DNA of 64,000 nt from Kozakia baliensis (GTDB taxonomy: Bacteria; Pseudomonadota; Alphaproteobacteria; Acetobacterales; Acetobacteraceae): NCBI RefSeq assembly GCF_001787335.1, contig NZ_CP014674.1, positions 2,757,001 to 2,821,000 on the forward strand, read 5' to 3'. The notes under the pieces are model-generated. The model saw nothing but the letters and a program-made list of their open reading frames with translations, made no database searches and was not told the origin of the DNA. This document shows positions 62,846 to 64,000 of this stretch, piece by piece. The position numbers and the translations under genes were made by a program. The stretch's first letter is position 1; each line of letters begins with the position of its first letter.

Positions 62846-64000
62846 TCAGGCTGCCGCTTGTTCCGGCTCGTCTTCCGAGACGATGCGCTTGTGTTCCTTG
62901 GTAGGACGGAACCGCTTTTCGTGCAGCGCCAGTTCGATGTCCTCCAGCGTTGCGCCAGCGGTTTCGGGAACGAAGAAAAACACGAACAGAACCGAGAGCA
63001 GATTGATGCCCGCATAGAACCACATCGTGCCACCCAGCGTAATGATCTGCACTAGCGTGAGCGCAGTGCTGGTGACGAGCAAATCGGCGCCCCACAAAGT
63101 CGCGGCATGAATGCTGGTCGCCTGGCCACGCATGGAGAGTGGGAACATCTCAGCGCCCAGCAGCCAGCCGCACACCTGAATGCCGCCGGAATTGAATGCC
63201 ATGAACGCCAACAGGAACACGATCACCAGATAGGAGCCGATGCTTCCCGGCGATGGGTGGGAAGCGAAAACGATACCCAGCCCGATCAGGCTGACGACCG
63301 AACCCGGACCCATGATCAGCATCAAGCGGCGACGGCCGACGCGATCGACGATCAGGCATCCGATGAAGGTCATGATGCAATAGGTAATGGCAACGCCCAA
63401 CGAAGCCAGCAGGGCGGAAGAAGCACCGAAGCCTGCATCGTGCAGGAAGGTCGGGGCGTAATAGATCATCATCTCCAGGCCGCCGCATTGCGTGAAGAAC
63501 GCAACACCCAAGGCCGCGACGAGCGCAGGCCGCACCCAAGGACGGAACAGGCCTTTCCAGCCACGGTTGCGCGGGTCCATGCTGTCGGCGTTTTCACGCA
63601 TTTCGCGCACTTCCCGACGAATAACCTTTTTGGAAGTGCGAATACGGCCCAGTTCGATAATGGCGCGTTGCATGCCTTCGTTCTCCGCCGTCCAGCGCGG
63701 GCTTTTCGGCATGAAGAACATGGAGACAAAAACGATTGCGGCGGGAATGGCGGCCAGCCCCACCATTGGGCGCCAGCCCCAATTCGTGCGTTCAGCAAAG
63801 CCGATGATATTGGCGAGAAGGATGCCCAGCCCAATGGCGACGTTGAACATCGTCACCAGCGTTCCGCGTTTCTCGGCGGGGGCAAGTTCGGAAATATACA
63901 TCGGCACGACCTGGGTCGAACCGCCGACGGCCAGCCCGAGGAAAATGCGCGCTACGATCAGAAACCACACGTTCGGCGAATAGGCGCAGGCCGTCGCGCC
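62846..64000 (-). CDS. Sugar porter MFS transporter, partial (N-terminus off window)
   Basis: The C-terminal 384 or so residues of a major facilitator sugar:H+ symporter. The sugar-porter signatures are FLIVARIFLGLAVGGSTQVV followed by PMYISELAPAEKRGTLVTMF and PKSPRW in the middle loop; DRVGRRRLMLIMGP, FGWQL-like WLLGAEMFPLSMRGQATSIH and a final FVPETAGATLEDIELALHEK also fit. The frame continues past the right edge, so an in-frame GTG at 63970 should not be taken as the start. The sugar cannot be told from this sequence. Confidence 0.9.
   Translation of the reverse strand, partial: GATACAYSPNVWFLIVARIFLGLAVGGSTQVVPMYISELAPAEKRGTLVTMFNVAIGLGILLANIIGFAERTNWGWRPMVGLAAIPAAIVFVSMFFMPKSPRWTAENEGMQRAIIELGRIRTSKKVIRREVREMRENADSMDPRNRGWKGLFRPWVRPALVAALGVAFFTQCGGLEMMIYYAPTFLHDAGFGASSALLASLGVAITYCIMTFIGCLIVDRVGRRRLMLIMGPGSVVSLIGLGIVFASHPSPGSIGSYLVIVFLLAFMAFNSGGIQVCGWLLGAEMFPLSMRGQATSIHAATLWGADLLVTSTALTLVQIITLGGTMWFYAGINLLSVLFVFFFVPETAGATLEDIELALHEKRFRPTKEHKRIVSEDEPEQAAA

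Noticed and set aside
1-64000. CRISPR arrays, insertion sequences, prophage or toxin-antitoxin modules
   Set aside because: No regularly spaced direct repeats, transposase, integrase or small paired toxin genes were recognised on either strand.

Overview
The window reads as a chromosomal segment of a flagellated acetic acid bacterium (Alphaproteobacteria, Acetobacteraceae). This rests on gene content and order, not on a database search: a complete pqqABCDE set, an alphaproteobacterial FlaF next to flagellin, an HprK/EIIA/HPr/EI regulatory phosphotransferase cluster, a ChvG/ChvI-type two-component system, the order grpE-dnaK-dnaJ-dapB, and maf and hemE facing away from a DnaA-box-containing gap. 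The DNA is moderately GC-rich and the genes are tightly packed. No insertion sequence, prophage, CRISPR array or toxin island was seen.

Layout. 1-5 kb: ilvB-ilvN-ilvC (ilvC cut by the left edge) behind miaA, with serB divergent. 4.7-7.1 kb: a small ABM-like protein, class II aldolase and a TetR regulator. 7.1-10.9 kb: flaF, flagellin and a TPR-glycosyltransferase. 11-16.7 kb: putA and a secreted M61 peptidase. 16.7-21.3 kb: a Rid-like protein, then hprK, rapZ, EIIA(Man), HPr and EI, a regulatory PTS with no sugar permease. 21.5 kb: tRNA-Ala(GGC). 21.6-24.8 kb: maf, then a 331-bp gene-free region that is a strong oriC candidate, then hemE-HAD-hemJ.

24.8-30.1 kb: a 102-residue unknown protein, an SDR, a DedA protein, an S9 peptidase and a MATE transporter. 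30.2-34.1 kb: flgE-flgK-flgL. 34.1-37.3 kb: pqqE, D, C, B and the 26-codon pqqA, with a strong hairpin between pqqA and pqqB. 37.5-46.5 kb: an AI-2E-type permease, a tripartite heavy-metal-type RND pump and a DUF885 protein. 46.5-59.2 kb: a long minus-strand run of pucG, allC, etfA, etfB, ETF-QO, trmB, metK, dapB, dnaJ, dnaK and grpE. 59.4-64 kb: chvI, chvG, lepB and a sugar MFS transporter cut by the right edge.

How the parts fit. ChvI/ChvG sit about 40 kb from the HprK/PTS genes they commonly adjoin in alphaproteobacteria, so a usual regulatory neighbourhood seems split. ETF and ETF-QO pass electrons to ubiquinone, and the pqq genes make the cofactor of periplasmic dehydrogenases; both suit an oxidative respiratory lifestyle.

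The most notable non-coding signals are the candidate origin, with an iterated CAGTACTG palindrome next to DnaA-like boxes; a sigma-32-like dnaK promoter with a palindrome in its spacer; hairpins that seem to partition expression (pqqA/pqqB, flagellin/flaF, serB/ABM); and a trmB gene whose conserved N-terminus can only be reached from a CTG start.
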